A stretch of DNA of 64,000 nucleotides from Brevibacillus thermoruber 423 (GCF_000454065.1 NZ_ATNE01000017.1:62001-126000); one strand, 5' to 3'; positions 37,964 to 47,690 are shown, counted from the first letter of the stretch. Made by a program: numbers and translations. The notes: generated by a model from the letters alone, not told the origin.

Positions 37964-38944
37964 TTATCCCTCCTGGATTTGAAGAACCAACCGCTCAAGG
38001 GCCAACTGTGCGTTGGCGTTTCGCTCTATCCGATTTTTCGTTTCCATGACCAGATCGATCCCATGCAAGAGCTCGGCTTTCGTCCAGACCAGGGCTTGTC
38101 CTTGCAGCACATCCTGTTGGTCGCTGTTGATGAGATGGGCATGCCTGTCTACTTGCACGTACAGGATATCGCGCAGCCAAAGGATGAGCAAATCCAAAAA
38201 GAGGGGCAGTTCCTCCTTTATTTTGTCGCTTTTTTGCAACAAATCGTGAATGGTATAGAGCGCAGCAGCATTGCGCTGTTTGCACTCCTGCACCAATTGT
38301 ATCACTAGATTTCTAAGCTGTGCAAACCAATCTGACTGGCTGAGCACACGAGCTTCTTCCAGATTTGTCGTGATGTGGGAAGCCGCCCGGGCGATCCCGG
38401 CCGGCACGCCTTCCGCCTGCAGCTGCTGGGCGATGACGTCGGCGGACAGCGGCGTGAACGGGACAATCTGGCAGCGCGACAGAATGGTCGGCAAAATGGC
38501 GTGACTGTGCTCCGTCAGCAGCAGCGCGACGACTCCGGCCGGCGGTTCTTCCAAAAACTTGAGCAGACTGTTGGCCGCCTGGGTGGTCATCCTGTCCACG
38601 TGCTCGATGATGTACACCTTGTGAGCCGATTCCACCGCCCGCATCGCCATCTCCTTTTGCAGGGCGCGAATCTGGTCGATCTTGATCGAGGCCCCGTCCG
38701 GCTCGATCAGCAGCACGTCGGGATGGTTGCCCGCCTCGATCCGCCTGCATGTGAGACAGGCCCCGCAGGCGTCCGCCTCCCTTTCCGGACAAAAAAGAGA
38801 CTTCGCCACATGCAGGGCCATCTGTTTTTTTCCTGCACCCTTGGGACCGGCAAACAGGTAAGCGTGCGCCAGCCGCCCGTTTTGCAGACTATGATGCAGC
38901 AGTTCCGCCGCACGCGGCTGCTGCGCAAACATCGTCCATGTCAT
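37964..38944 (-). CDS. holB: DNA polymerase III delta-prime subunit
   Basis: A 326-residue AAA+ clamp-loader subunit. Degenerate P-loop LFAGPKGAGKKQMA, a Cys cluster (CPEREADACGACLTC), and SLLKFLEEPPAGVVALLLTE with the SRCQ sensor (ILSRCQIVPF). Same strand and spacing as in Bacillus. Confidence 0.95.
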   Translation of the reverse strand: MTWTMFAQQPRAAELLHHSLQNGRLAHAYLFAGPKGAGKKQMALHVAKSLFCPEREADACGACLTCRRIEAGNHPDVLLIEPDGASIKIDQIRALQKEMAMRAVESAHKVYIIEHVDRMTTQAANSLLKFLEEPPAGVVALLLTEHSHAILPTILSRCQIVPFTPLSADVIAQQLQAEGVPAGIARAASHITTNLEEARVLSQSDWFAQLRNLVIQLVQECKQRNAAALYTIHDLLQKSDKIKEELPLFLDLLILWLRDILYVQVDRHAHLINSDQQDVLQGQALVWTKAELLHGIDLVMETKNRIERNANAQLALERLVLQIQEG

Positions 38945-38954
38945 CTTGTTCCAC

Positions 38955-39401
38955 CTAAAAGTACAAGTTGATCAGCATGCCGCGAATTTCGCCGATGCGG
39001 GCCAAAAGGTCGATCATCGGCGCCTGATCGCTTAACAGTTCGTCGGCAAGCTTGAGCAGTTCCGCGTCCACTTCCTTGACAATCTTGTACAGCCGGCTGC
39101 GTCCCCGGCGGTTTACACCCCGCCTGTCGTCCAGCGCGATGCCGTGCTTGACGGCCTCTTCCATGAACTGCTTGACGAGATTTTTGTAATGGTAGAAGTC
39201 GCGGATGGAGCGGGAACGGGCCAAAATCTGTCCCTGTCTGTCAATGTCCTGCAAAAGCCGGGTCAGCCGCTCCTGCGACATGCGCTGGTCCTCGCCCTTG
39301 ATCAGTTCCCCGAAATTCGTTCTTTCCACCTGCGGCCCTTTGCGCATGTCGGCCGCCTTGAGCAGATCCACCTTTGGCCTGGGCCCGTCTCCGATTTTCA
39401 T
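38955..39401 (-). CDS. yaaR: YaaR, DUF327 protein
   Basis: A 148-residue helical protein of unknown function. RLLQDIDRQGQILARSRSIRDF and LVKQFMEEAVKHG are family-typical. Conserved between darA and holB. No catalytic motif seen. Confidence 0.92.
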   Translation of the reverse strand: MKIGDGPRPKVDLLKAADMRKGPQVERTNFGELIKGEDQRMSQERLTRLLQDIDRQGQILARSRSIRDFYHYKNLVKQFMEEAVKHGIALDDRRGVNRRGRSRLYKIVKEVDAELLKLADELLSDQAPMIDLLARIGEIRGMLINLYF

Positions 39402-39494
39402 GCCGCTCCCTCCGTCCCCTGTCCGATCGTTTTCTTCCTTCAGTATAAACGAAAGCTGGCTGAAAAAGGAGGGGGGTCCCCTTCCATCAGACGC

Positions 39495-39824
39495 CTAGAA
39501 CGAATGGAATTGCTCGACATCCAGCACAAACACGGCGGCACCGCCCACCTGCACCTCGAGCGGATACGGCATGAACGAATCGACGGCATTGCTCAGCGGC
39601 GAGACAGGCGTGACCATCTGTTTGCGGGACTTGCAGTGCTGCTGAATGATCTCGATCACTTCCGGCACGTTTTCGTCGCTCGTTCCGATCAAAAACGTCG
39701 TGTTGCCGGCACGCAAAAAGCTTCCCGTACTGGCCAGCTTCGTGGCACGAAATCCTTTTTTCACCAACTGCTGCGACAGACGACCACTGTCTTTGTCCTG
39801 AACAACAGCAACCACCATCTTCAT
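39495..39824 (-). CDS. darA: c-di-AMP receptor DarA (PII-like, YaaQ)
   Basis: A 109-residue PII-like trimer subunit. MKMVVAVVQDKDSGRLSQQL, KLASTGSFLRAGNTTFLIG and GGAAVFVLDVEQF match the family that binds cyclic di-AMP. The downstream target is unknown. Confidence 0.95.
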   Translation of the reverse strand: MKMVVAVVQDKDSGRLSQQLVKKGFRATKLASTGSFLRAGNTTFLIGTSDENVPEVIEIIQQHCKSRKQMVTPVSPLSNAVDSFMPYPLEVQVGGAAVFVLDVEQFHSF

Positions 39825-39964
39825 CGGCTCTCACCCTTTCCGCACGCGTTTGGTATCTGGGGGTACCTGTCTTCCTTCATTGTATGAAGAAAGGCTGGAC
39901 GGTGTAACGATATTCTTCTAAAACATAGTATACAGCATGTACATACCCGGACGGTACTTAAACC

Positions 39965-40621
39965 TTACAGACGCGAACCTTGCAGACGCGCCTCCAGCGC
40001 AGCCAGCGCCTCTTCAAAGACCCGGTCCATCGGCTGTTCCGCGTCGATGACGACAAACCGCTCGGGAAAGCGCTCCATCACCAACCGGTATCCTTCCCGC
40101 ACTTTTTCGTGGAACCGCAGGTCTTCCATGTCGAGCCGGTTTACCTCCCGCCCCTTGGTCGCGTTGATGCGGGCCAGACCCACTTCCGGCCGCACGTCGA
40201 AAAACAGCGTCAGGTCGGGCATGCAGTCTTCCACGGCAAAGCGGTTGATGGCAAACACTTCGTCGATGCCCAGGCCGCGCGCATACCCCTGGTACGCTAG
40301 ACTGCTGTCGATGAAGCGGTCGCACAGGACCAGCTTCCCCGCCGCCAGCGCCGGCAGCACCCTTTCAGCCAAATGCTGCCGCCGTGCCGCCGCGTACAGC
40401 AGCGCCTCCGTCCGCTTGTCCATGGTGACGTGCTCCGGATTGAGGATGATCGACCGGATCTTCTCCGCGATCTCGATGCCGCCCGGTTCGCGGGTGAGGA
40501 TCACGTCCCGTCCCCGCGCCCGCAGTTCGTCGTACAGGCGGGCGATGACGGTCGACTTGCCCGCTCCGTCGCCTCCCTCGACGGTAATAAACCGGCCTTT
40601 TCCCTTCGTTGTCACACACAT
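39965..40621 (-). CDS. tmk: Thymidylate kinase
   Basis: A 218-residue kinase converting dTMP to dTDP. P-loop [14 protein letters not shown], the DRX motif [14 protein letters not shown] and the LID segment. Start: ATG at 40621 is adjacent to AAAGGAG, so the GTG two codons on (40615, 7-base spacing) may be used in practice. It follows the decarboxylase gene with a short overlap of their flanks. Confidence 0.95.
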   Translation of the reverse strand: MCVTTKGKGRFITVEGGDGAGKSTVIARLYDELRARGRDVILTREPGGIEIAEKIRSIILNPEHVTMDKRTEALLYAAARRQHLAERVLPALAAGKLVLCDRFIDSSLAYQGYARGLGIDEVFAINRFAVEDCMPDLTLFFDVRPEVGLARINATKGREVNRLDMEDLRFHEKVREGYRLVMERFPERFVVIDAEQPMDRVFEEALAALEARLQGSRL

Positions 40622-40628
40622 GCTCCTT

Positions 40629-42122
40629 TCACACTCGTTGTCTCTCATCAATTACCCGTATCGTCTGCAGCCGGCCGTCCTGCACCCCGTGGAAGCGGGT
40701 CTGTCCCTTGCGAAGCTCCAGCAAAAGCTCCAGCAAATCGGCGTCAATGCGCTCACCCGGCACCAGCAGCGGGATTCCGGGCGGATAGGGGATCACCATT
40801 TCCGCGGCGATCCGTCCCAGCGCCTGTTCCAGTGCCACCGCCTCGTGGGGGGCGTCTATCGCTTCGTGCATCGGCATCGCCTGTTCGCGCAAAAAGCTGG
40901 ACGCCACCACGCCCGGCTCCACCATTCGCACCGCTCCCGGCCGTCTCTCGGGGGAGACGGATTCCAGCAGCCGGGCCAGCGCGTCGAGATCATCCGCGGA
41001 GGTCCCGGCGGAGGCGGCCAGCAAGACGAGGCCGCTCTCGGCCAGTTCGGGATAGATGCCGTGTTCCTCCAGCAGCCGCTTCAGTTCGAATCCGTCCGCG
41101 TCGGCGGAGCGCAGCACCAGCAGCAGTTTGAGCGGATCCCATGTCGCGCAGACGCTGTTTGGCACTGGCCCCGCCAGCTCCACCCACGAGACGCGACCCA
41201 GCCGCTCTCGAAGCTTGTCCAACTGCGGCAGCAGCCGTTCCCACTCCCGGGCCGCTTCCGTCACCAGGTGGCGGCGCGCCAGGTCGAGCGAAGCCATCAG
41301 CAGATACGACGGGCTGGACGACTGTATCAGCGCCAGATTGCGCGCCAGACGCTCCCGGTCGATCCGCTCGCCCTGAATATGCAGCATGGACGACATGGTG
41401 AGCGCTCCGGTCATTTTGTGGGTGGACTGCACGGCGGCATCCGCTCCGCTCTGCATGGCGGAAGGGGGAAACGCGGGGTGAAAGCCGAAGTGGGCCCCAT
41501 GCGCTTCATCGACGAGGAGCGGCACGCCAAACCGGTGGACGGCCGCCGCCATCTTGGCCACATCAATCCCCATGCCGTAGTAGGTGGGATTGGTCAAAAA
41601 GACCGCCTTGGCATCGGGATGGGCCTGCAGGGCGCGTTCCACGTCCTCCCGCCGCAGTCCGACGGCGGTGCCGGTCGCCGGATCCACCGCCGGCACGATG
41701 TACACCGGCGTCGCCCTCGCCAGGATGATGCCGTGAAACACGGACTTGTGGCAGTTGCGCTGGACGAGGATCTTGTCTCCCGGACGGCAGACGGTCATGA
41801 TCAGCGCGATGTTGCCCGCCGTGCTCCCGCCGACGAGAAAGCGCGTCTCCTCCGCGCCGAAAGCCTCCGCCGCCAACGCCTGCGCCTCGCCAATCACGCC
41901 CTCCGGCTGATGCAGGTCGTCCATGCCGGTGATCTCCGTCATGTCCAGTTCGAGCACGGGCCCAAACCGCTCTCTGCCGTGATGGTCAAAGCTTCGCCCC
42001 ATCTTGTGACCGGGCACGTGAAACGGATGGGGACGGCGCATGGCGTGCCGTACCAACTGTTCGTACAAGGGAGCCCGCCGCTGCCTCTCCCAAAAGTCGG
42101 CGCTTCTTTCCCGCACGGTCAT
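40629..42122 (-). CDS. yaaO: Orn/Lys/Arg decarboxylase family protein (YaaO)
   Basis: A 497-residue fold-type I PLP enzyme. Active-site lysine in [16 protein letters not shown], substrate entry [15 protein letters not shown], and [14 protein letters not shown]. Likely acts on arginine or lysine for polyamine formation; the substrate cannot be told. In B. subtilis yaaO is also next to tmk. AAGGACGTGA precedes the ATG. Confidence 0.92.
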   Translation of the reverse strand: MTVRERSADFWERQRRAPLYEQLVRHAMRRPHPFHVPGHKMGRSFDHHGRERFGPVLELDMTEITGMDDLHQPEGVIGEAQALAAEAFGAEETRFLVGGSTAGNIALIMTVCRPGDKILVQRNCHKSVFHGIILARATPVYIVPAVDPATGTAVGLRREDVERALQAHPDAKAVFLTNPTYYGMGIDVAKMAAAVHRFGVPLLVDEAHGAHFGFHPAFPPSAMQSGADAAVQSTHKMTGALTMSSMLHIQGERIDRERLARNLALIQSSSPSYLLMASLDLARRHLVTEAAREWERLLPQLDKLRERLGRVSWVELAGPVPNSVCATWDPLKLLLVLRSADADGFELKRLLEEHGIYPELAESGLVLLAASAGTSADDLDALARLLESVSPERRPGAVRMVEPGVVASSFLREQAMPMHEAIDAPHEAVALEQALGRIAAEMVIPYPPGIPLLVPGERIDADLLELLLELRKGQTRFHGVQDGRLQTIRVIDERQRV

Positions 42123-42178
42123 TCACGTCCTTTTTTCAGAGTACCTTTTATTGTAACACGATTTGCACCCGCGGAACG

Positions 42179-42210
42179 GAAAAAGGCATCGGGGGTGCCG
42201 ATGCCTTTTG
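42179..42210. terminator. csfB terminator
   Basis: Arms AAAAAGGCATCGG and CCGATGCCTTTT around a 4-base loop; T-rich on the minus strand. Confidence 0.87.
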
Positions 42211-42221
42211 GCCGAACGTGT

Positions 42222-42404
42222 CTACGCGTCTTCCGTGAGCCAGATGCGCCGCATCTGATGAATAAAGAACGTGTATTTTTTATCCTGCACGTCCGTATTG
42301 ACCATTTCCTGTTCGCAATGCTGACAGATAAACTGCTCACAGATGGCGATTCCGTCCGTCCGTTCCTCTTCACAGACGATACATCGCTGAGCGACTCTTT
42401 CCAT
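42222..42404 (-). CDS. csfB: Anti-sigma factor Gin (CsfB)
   Basis: A 60-residue zinc protein: RCIVCEEERTDGIAI then FICQHCE give two CxxC pairs (Cys 8, 11, 27, 30), as in B. subtilis Gin, which inhibits sigma-G prematurely in the forespore and sigma-E. The ATG at 42404 is chosen over an upstream frame extension. It follows the envelope operon by 54 bases. Confidence 0.93.
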   Translation of the reverse strand: MERVAQRCIVCEEERTDGIAICEQFICQHCEQEMVNTDVQDKKYTFFIHQMRRIWLTEDA

Positions 42405-42440
42405 TGTGCAAACGCCTGCCCTTTTCCTCAATCTACCAAC

Positions 42441-42470
42441 CATTATACCCCATTATAATCAACTCCATTC
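42441..42470 (-). promoter_or_regulatory. Candidate forespore promoter of csfB
   Basis: GGGTATAATG (42441-42450) fits the sigma-F -10 with one mismatch, 15 bp after GAATG (42466-42470). The same TATAAT could serve sigma-A. It overlaps the end of the upstream gene. Confidence 0.4.
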
Positions 42471-43466
42471 CCAAACGTTCGTCTTTTCCCCGATGGTTCG
42501 GTAGATCATCGGCAGCGCCTCCGCTTCCGGCAGCGGAAAGCAGGCGCAGGCATCGACGACGATGGGTTGGCGCATCTGCCTGATCAGCTCGGACAGGGGC
42601 AGTTCCATGAGGTCGGGGTCAGGCGAGGCGACGACCAGCAGATCGGCCTGGGCAAGCGCTGTTTGCCAGGTGGCGCACCGCTCCCCTGCAGTGCTTTCAC
42701 CGTTCGGAATTTGCTCGTCCCGGGGAATGTACAGCCGCACCTCCTTGTCCGCCAGCCAGCCTGGCGGCATCTGCTGCCACAGGCTCGTCGGCCCCCACAA
42801 GGCGACGCGGCGCACGTTCGTCTTGCTCATGACGAAGCGGCACTGGCGGACCAGCCACCTTCGCAGCGCCGCACGATCGTTCCGCTGCGGATCCAGCCAG
42901 CCCTGGCCGACGCGGCTGTCCATGCCCAACGCACGCGCGACCGTCTGCAGCCGGACGCCGCGCCGGTCGCAGCTCTCTCCCAGCCGGAGGTAAAACCTCT
43001 CCTTCCAGGCCAGAAACCGCGGCAGTTGGCGGATGACCTCCTCCGCTTCGCGCATCCCGCACACCATCGCGATCACGTCATGCTCCGCCAGTTGGCGGCA
43101 GAGGATGCGGGTCCAGGGGCTGTTGGGATCTCCGCCGACCAGCGCCCGCTCGCCGCCGGCAAAGCGATACAGGCGCACCACTTCCCAGCCGGGATATTGG
43201 GCCGCCAGCACTTCCGCCGCTGTGTTCGCAACCCGGTCGCCGTATACGAGCAGCAGTCCGGGACGATCCCACTCGGCCAGGCCCGTCGACAGCCGCGCGG
43301 CATCCGACTCCCCCGCGACCAGGAAGCCGCACGCCCCGGCCGCTGTCCGTCTCCGGTTTTCGGCCGGCGCGACGGATATGCCGATCGCCGCCAACTCCCG
43401 CACCAGCGCGTCAGGGAGCGGTTTCTCCGACACCTGTACGAGCACCGTCACACCTTTGCTGGACAC
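42459..43466 (-). CDS. UDP-glucose dehydrogenase-like protein lacking the NAD-binding domain
   Basis: A 335-residue protein. Its middle (CDRRGVRLQTVARALGMDSRVGQGWLDP, residues 164-190) and C-terminus (QADLLVVASPDPDLMELPLSEL ... QPIVVDACACFPLPEAEALPMIYRTIGE) align by eye with the helical and UDP-binding domains of UDP-glucose 6-dehydrogenases such as TuaD. The N-terminal Rossmann GxGxxG is missing, and no GGSCFPKD catalytic cysteine follows the helical domain. It is therefore unlikely to oxidise UDP-sugars and may bind a nucleotide sugar or act as a subunit. GTG start with AGGAGG at 11 bases. Last gene of the envelope operon. Confidence 0.7.
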   Translation of the reverse strand: MSSKGVTVLVQVSEKPLPDALVRELAAIGISVAPAENRRRTAAGACGFLVAGESDAARLSTGLAEWDRPGLLLVYGDRVANTAAEVLAAQYPGWEVVRLYRFAGGERALVGGDPNSPWTRILCRQLAEHDVIAMVCGMREAEEVIRQLPRFLAWKERFYLRLGESCDRRGVRLQTVARALGMDSRVGQGWLDPQRNDRAALRRWLVRQCRFVMSKTNVRRVALWGPTSLWQQMPPGWLADKEVRLYIPRDEQIPNGESTAGERCATWQTALAQADLLVVASPDPDLMELPLSELIRQMRQPIVVDACACFPLPEAEALPMIYRTIGEKTNVWEWS

Positions 43467-43558
43467 CTCATGTACTGCCTCCTTTTCCCGCCGCCGCTCC
43501 CCTGTTCGACCGCGCCCGCCAGGCCGGACATGCCTTCTGATCCGGGCATGCCTTCTGT

Positions 43559-44281
43559 TTACGAGTCAGGCTGGCGGGGAGAGACCGGCCGGCGCATCTC
43601 CCGCCAGACCGCCGACAGCACCTTGGTGACGTAGGGCACAAAGCGGATAAACGAACGGCCCGTCGTCCGCACCTGATAGCGGATGGGAATCTCTTTCATC
43701 CGGTAGCCCTTGCGCACCAGGTTGAGCGTCATCACCTGCGCGTAGTTGTAGTCGTGAATGATTTCCAGATCGGCCAGGGCTGCCCGGTTGAACGCCCGCA
43801 TCCCCGATTGACCGTCGGAGATAAACCGGCGCAGCAGGATCATCTGCAGCGCGGTAAACAGGTAATTGCCGAGGCGGCGGTGCCATTTCATCCCTTTTAT
43901 CGTACCCATAAAACGGGAGCCCATGACGTAATCGGCTTCCCCCGCCAGGAGCGGCGCGACCAGTTCGGGAATCTGCTCCGCGGGATACTCGTTGTCGGCG
44001 TCGATCATGACGGCATAGTCGGCGCCCCGCTCGTACGCCTCCCGCAGTCCGGCGCGAACGGCCGCGCCAAGGCCGGTATTGATCGGCATCGTGTAGATTT
44101 CGTCCGCTCCCGCTGCCAGCGACACGTCCACCGTCCCGTCGGTCGAGCCGTCGTCCACCACCAGCACTTTCACCGTCAATCCGGGGAAAAAGGAGCGCGG
44201 CACGTTGCGGATCACTTCGCCGATCGCTTCCTCTTCATTTTTTGCCGGTATCACAATGTATAGAAGGGCCTGCTGCCTCAT
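43559..44281 (-). CDS. Family 2 glycosyltransferase, polyprenyl-phosphate sugar synthase type
   Basis: A 240-residue GT-A enzyme without membrane helices. YIVIPAKNEEEAIGEVI, VVDDGSTDGT, the metal-binding DADNEYP and ISDGQSGMRAFN near residue 155 resemble dolichol/undecaprenyl-phosphate mannose or glucose synthases. It probably charges a polyprenyl phosphate with a sugar. Its start overlaps the upstream phosphodiesterase-family gene by 47 bases. Confidence 0.88.
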   Translation of the reverse strand: MRQQALLYIVIPAKNEEEAIGEVIRNVPRSFFPGLTVKVLVVDDGSTDGTVDVSLAAGADEIYTMPINTGLGAAVRAGLREAYERGADYAVMIDADNEYPAEQIPELVAPLLAGEADYVMGSRFMGTIKGMKWHRRLGNYLFTALQMILLRRFISDGQSGMRAFNRAALADLEIIHDYNYAQVMTLNLVRKGYRMKEIPIRYQVRTTGRSFIRFVPYVTKVLSAVWREMRRPVSPRQPDS

Positions 44282-45755
44282 GGATGTTCTCTCCCGTGTC
44301 GTAACCTTGCGTGCGGAGGGCGTCCACCAGCACGGGGCCGCGCGATTTGTCCGGATACGGTGCCCCCATCAGATACGCGATCGTGGGAGCGACGGACACC
44401 AGCGAGTTCCACTCCCGGATGACGGCGCCCTGCTTGATCATCGGACCGTGCATGATAAACGGTACGTAGCGCTCTCCTTCGTCCAGGTGGCCGTGACCGC
44501 CGATGCCGTCCGACTGGCCGTGGTCGGCACAGACGATAAACGCCGCGTTTTCCAGTTTTCCCCGCTCCCGCAGCCACTCGTAAAACGAGGCGATCAGCGC
44601 GTCCGCCTCCGCGATTTTTTCCAGGTATTCATCGTAAAAGACGCCCCGGCTGTGACCGGTCTGGTCGGTCGCGATCAGCTGCACGACCAGTACGTCGGGG
44701 TCGCTCTCCTCGACGATTTGCCGCGCCCGGCGCATGATCGTCGGATCGGCGACGTCGTTTTTCATCACCGCCGTAAACGTCTCCACGTCCTCGCCAAATG
44801 CGTCGACCAAATGGGCGCAGGCGAGCATCACGCCCTTCTTCCCGATCTTGCGCAGACTGTCGAACAGGCTTTCCGTTTTCACGCCCAGCTTGTACACCAT
44901 GTTGCTGGAAATGCCGTGCTCGCGCGGATAGGTGCCGGTAAACATGGAGGAAAAGCAGACCACCGTGCGCGCCGGATAGACCGTCTCCATGTTGGCGTAT
45001 TCGGTACCGGTCTGCTTCAGCCAGTCCAGAAACGGCGTTTTCGCCTGAGCCAGCCGGTCCTTGTTGCAGCCGTCTATTACTATCATATACACCTTGTTCG
45101 CCAATGGCTTGGACGGTTGGACATTGTGGGTGTAGGTGGGGATTTCCACCGGTTTCCAGGTGAACAGCCAGCGGTGGATGAGAAAAGCGTACACCCCGAC
45201 GGCTGCCGCAAAGAACAGCGGCGCAAGGCCCGGACCGGCAATCCCCGCTTCGGCCGCCGAGCGGCAGCACCACTCCATCACCAACAGGGCCGTCAGGAAC
45301 TTCGGAATCTGTTCCTGCGCGTTGCCGCTGGTGGAGTCGCTGTTTTTCAACACCAGCTTCCAGAACCGCGTAAAGTTCCACAGCGTGGTGCCGATGCGCA
45401 GATGGTAGTAGATCGTGCCCCAGAAGATGACCGTAAAGAAAAAGTACATGCCGATCGCAAGCCATATGAGCGGCCATACCCCCGCCTGGGCAAAGAGCGC
45501 GCAGGCCGCCAGCAGCGGCAGCCACAGAAAGAACCGCAAACGCAGCGGAAAATCGTACAAAAAGTAGACAGCCAAAAGCGGCAGCGTCCAGAGGAGCGCG
45601 AGTGCCGCATCCGCCCAAAAGGACGACAGCCCCCACGACTCCCAGTGGTACAGGAGAAAGATGCCGGTCACAAAGACGGGGGTAAACGGCTTTCCTTCAT
45701 TTAGCACATTCCAGCACCGAGCGGCGATCTTTTCAAATGTCGACGCTTTTTTCAT
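44235..45755 (-). CDS. Membrane alkaline-phosphatase-superfamily protein (phosphodiesterase/phosphatase type)
   Basis: A 506-residue protein. Residues 20-235 contain about seven to eight hydrophobic segments. Residues 255-490 are an extracytoplasmic nucleotide-pyrophosphatase-like domain: metal Asp in MIVIDGCNKD, the Thr nucleophile in YPARTVVCFSSMFTGTYPREHGI, DQTGHSRG, and CADHGQSDGIGGHGHLDEGE. All metal ligands are present, so it is likely an active phosphoryl- or alkyl-phosphate-handling enzyme on envelope glycans or lipids. ATG at 45755 after GAGGAGGGTGACC; overlaps the preceding gene by 23 bases. Confidence 0.85.
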   Translation of the reverse strand: MKKASTFEKIAARCWNVLNEGKPFTPVFVTGIFLLYHWESWGLSSFWADAALALLWTLPLLAVYFLYDFPLRLRFFLWLPLLAACALFAQAGVWPLIWLAIGMYFFFTVIFWGTIYYHLRIGTTLWNFTRFWKLVLKNSDSTSGNAQEQIPKFLTALLVMEWCCRSAAEAGIAGPGLAPLFFAAAVGVYAFLIHRWLFTWKPVEIPTYTHNVQPSKPLANKVYMIVIDGCNKDRLAQAKTPFLDWLKQTGTEYANMETVYPARTVVCFSSMFTGTYPREHGISSNMVYKLGVKTESLFDSLRKIGKKGVMLACAHLVDAFGEDVETFTAVMKNDVADPTIMRRARQIVEESDPDVLVVQLIATDQTGHSRGVFYDEYLEKIAEADALIASFYEWLRERGKLENAAFIVCADHGQSDGIGGHGHLDEGERYVPFIMHGPMIKQGAVIREWNSLVSVAPTIAYLMGAPYPDKSRGPVLVDALRTQGYDTGENIHEAAGPSIHCDTGKK

Positions 45756-46698
45756 GGTCACCCTCCTCACTCGCCTCGCGGGCCTCCCGGAACAGCGCCA
45801 GGGGCGATAGCGACAGACGCCAGGCGGCAAGCCCGCCCGCGACAAACGAATAACAAAACTTGAATCCGTGCGACAAAATCGCCACCTGCAGGGCAAACGC
45901 CAGGGAGTGGCCCGCCGTCTCGTGCAGGAGGGAGGCCATGACCGCTTCGTAGGTGCCGATGCCGCCCGGCGTGACGTGAAAGGTCTGCCCGATAATCGTC
46001 AGCACGTGGACCAACAGGGCGGACGCCGTTTCCAACTGCCCACCAAGCGCCCTGACGACCGACCAGACGACCGCTGCCTCCAAAAGCCAGCCGGCCGCCG
46101 TCAGGAAAAAGGCGGTCAGCCCGTGCGGCCCTTGAAAAAACGCCCGGCGATAGCGGGCGACAGCCGGAAAGCGGCGCTCCGCGTACCGCGAACCGGCCAG
46201 TACGGCTGCAGCCGCAGCCGCCGACACGGCGACGGCCCAGGCAAGCCTCTCCCCGTACCAGAGCTGGATCTGCCGGGGAGCGATCAACAGCAGCGCGGCC
46301 GCCGCCAGGGCAGCCAGGCCGGCCATGTCCATCAACCGGTTGCCGGCCACGCTGACGACCGCCGCGCTCCACGCAAATCCTTCGCGCCGGCGCAAGAGGG
46401 CCATGCGCGCCAGCTCGCCGGCCTTCACGGGCAGCAGATGGTTCAAGAGCAGCCCGATGTGATGGTAGTACCACAAGCGTAGGACCGGCACCCGATGGAC
46501 CGTCTGCTTTTGCCATGCCCAACTGCGCAGCCAGAAGGCGGCTCCGTAACAGACGGTCATCGTCAGCAGCAGGCCGGGATGGGCGGCCAGCTTTTGGACG
46601 CCGTCGATCAGCGCCGACACCTCCATGCGGGTTGCGATCAGATAACCGGAAACAACCAGCAGCAGCCAGCCAACCGCCCGAACGATCTTCTTCCTCAC
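45733..46698 (-). CDS. LPG-synthase-TM/UPF0104 family membrane protein
   Basis: A 321-residue polytopic protein with about eight spans. Features of the flippase-like half of MprF: HHIGLLLNHLLPVKAGELARM, SVAGNRLMDMAGLAA and TFHVTPGGIGTYEAVMASLL. Such stand-alone domains are proposed lipid or glycolipid flippases. The start chosen is the GTG at 46698, which overlaps the TGA of the epimerase gene by 4 bases (GTGA), the usual coupling; the longer frame is less likely. Confidence 0.87.
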   Translation of the reverse strand: MRKKIVRAVGWLLLVVSGYLIATRMEVSALIDGVQKLAAHPGLLLTMTVCYGAAFWLRSWAWQKQTVHRVPVLRLWYYHHIGLLLNHLLPVKAGELARMALLRRREGFAWSAAVVSVAGNRLMDMAGLAALAAAALLLIAPRQIQLWYGERLAWAVAVSAAAAAAVLAGSRYAERRFPAVARYRRAFFQGPHGLTAFFLTAAGWLLEAAVVWSVVRALGGQLETASALLVHVLTIIGQTFHVTPGGIGTYEAVMASLLHETAGHSLAFALQVAILSHGFKFCYSFVAGGLAAWRLSLSPLALFREAREASEEGDHEKSVDI

Positions 46699-47642
46699 TG
46701 TTTTCGCCACCACCGGTAGTACCGTTCCAAGCCCTCCTGCAGCGTCACCTGCGGCGTCCATCCCAGCAGCCCGCGCGCTTTGGCGATGTCCGCCCAGGTG
46801 CCGGTCACATCCCCCGGCTGGGCGCCGCGAATCTCAATACGGGCCTTTTTGCCGGTCACATGCTCCAGCGTCTGCACCAGTTCGAGCAGGCCGACGGGCC
46901 GGCCGCTGCCCAGGTTGTAGACCTGATAGCCGTCCATGTGTGCCAATGCCGCCCCGATCCCGTCCACAATGTCGTCCACATACGTGTAATCGCGCATGGA
47001 GTGCGGGTCGTACAGCGGCAAGGGCTGCTCGTCCGCGAGCAGCCGCAGAAAACGGGAGATGGCCATGTCCGGCCGCTGGTGCGGTCCGTACACGGTAAAA
47101 AAGCGCAGGCAGGTGACCGCCATCCCGTACAGATGGGCGTACGTCCGGCAAAACACTTCCGCCGCCAGCTTGCTGGCCGCATACGGCGAGCAGACGGCCA
47201 GGTCCGCCTCCTCTTCCCGCAGCGGGCGGGTCAGGGCGCGCTCCCCGTAAACGGACGACGACGAGGCGAACAGAAAGCGGCCGACGCCGAACTGCCGGGC
47301 CAGTTCCAGCAGTTGCACCGTTCCTTTTACATCGATGTCCACGTACGTCAGCGGCTGCTCCAAAGACCCCCGCACGCCGGGAATCGCGGCGAGGTGAATC
47401 ACCGCATCCGGCCTCTGCCGGGACAAGACCTCCCGCATGGCCGCTTCATCGAGAATATCGGTCCGGTAAAAGGAAAAGTCGCCGTGGCGGCGCAGTTCGT
47501 CGATCCGCGCCCGTTTGAGGGACGGATCGTAATAGGGATGGAGCTGATCGACCACGGCAAGAGCGTACCCCTGCTCCAGCAGGAAGCGGCACGTGTGGTA
47601 GCCGATGAAGCCCGCTCCGCCCGTAACCAAAACGTTTTTCAT
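46695..47642 (-). CDS. NAD-dependent nucleotide-sugar epimerase
   Basis: A 315-residue extended SDR. Rossmann motif VLVTGGAGFIGYHTCRFL, AIPGVRGSLEQPL, the catalytic Ser-Tyr-Lys in FASSSSVYGE and PYAASKLAAE, and RFFTVYGPHQRPDMAI. Most like UDP-glucuronate or UDP-glucose 4-epimerases. AAGGAG lies 9 bases before the ATG. First gene of the operon, preceded by a 185-base leader with a terminator-like hairpin and a Fur-box promoter. Confidence 0.93.
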   Translation of the reverse strand: MKNVLVTGGAGFIGYHTCRFLLEQGYALAVVDQLHPYYDPSLKRARIDELRRHGDFSFYRTDILDEAAMREVLSRQRPDAVIHLAAIPGVRGSLEQPLTYVDIDVKGTVQLLELARQFGVGRFLFASSSSVYGERALTRPLREEEADLAVCSPYAASKLAAEVFCRTYAHLYGMAVTCLRFFTVYGPHQRPDMAISRFLRLLADEQPLPLYDPHSMRDYTYVDDIVDGIGAALAHMDGYQVYNLGSGRPVGLLELVQTLEHVTGKKARIEIRGAQPGDVTGTWADIAKARGLLGWTPQVTLQEGLERYYRWWRKQ

Positions 47643-47661
47643 GGCAGGTGGCTCCTTGCAG

Positions 47662-47690
47662 AAAAAGCCGATGGCTGACGGCCACCGACT
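47662..47690 (-). terminator. Terminator-like hairpin in the leader of the envelope operon
   Basis: Minus-strand 9-bp stem (GTCGGTGGC with GCCATCGGC, two G-U pairs), 5-base loop, then TTTTT, ending 20 bases before the epimerase start. Confidence 0.5.
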
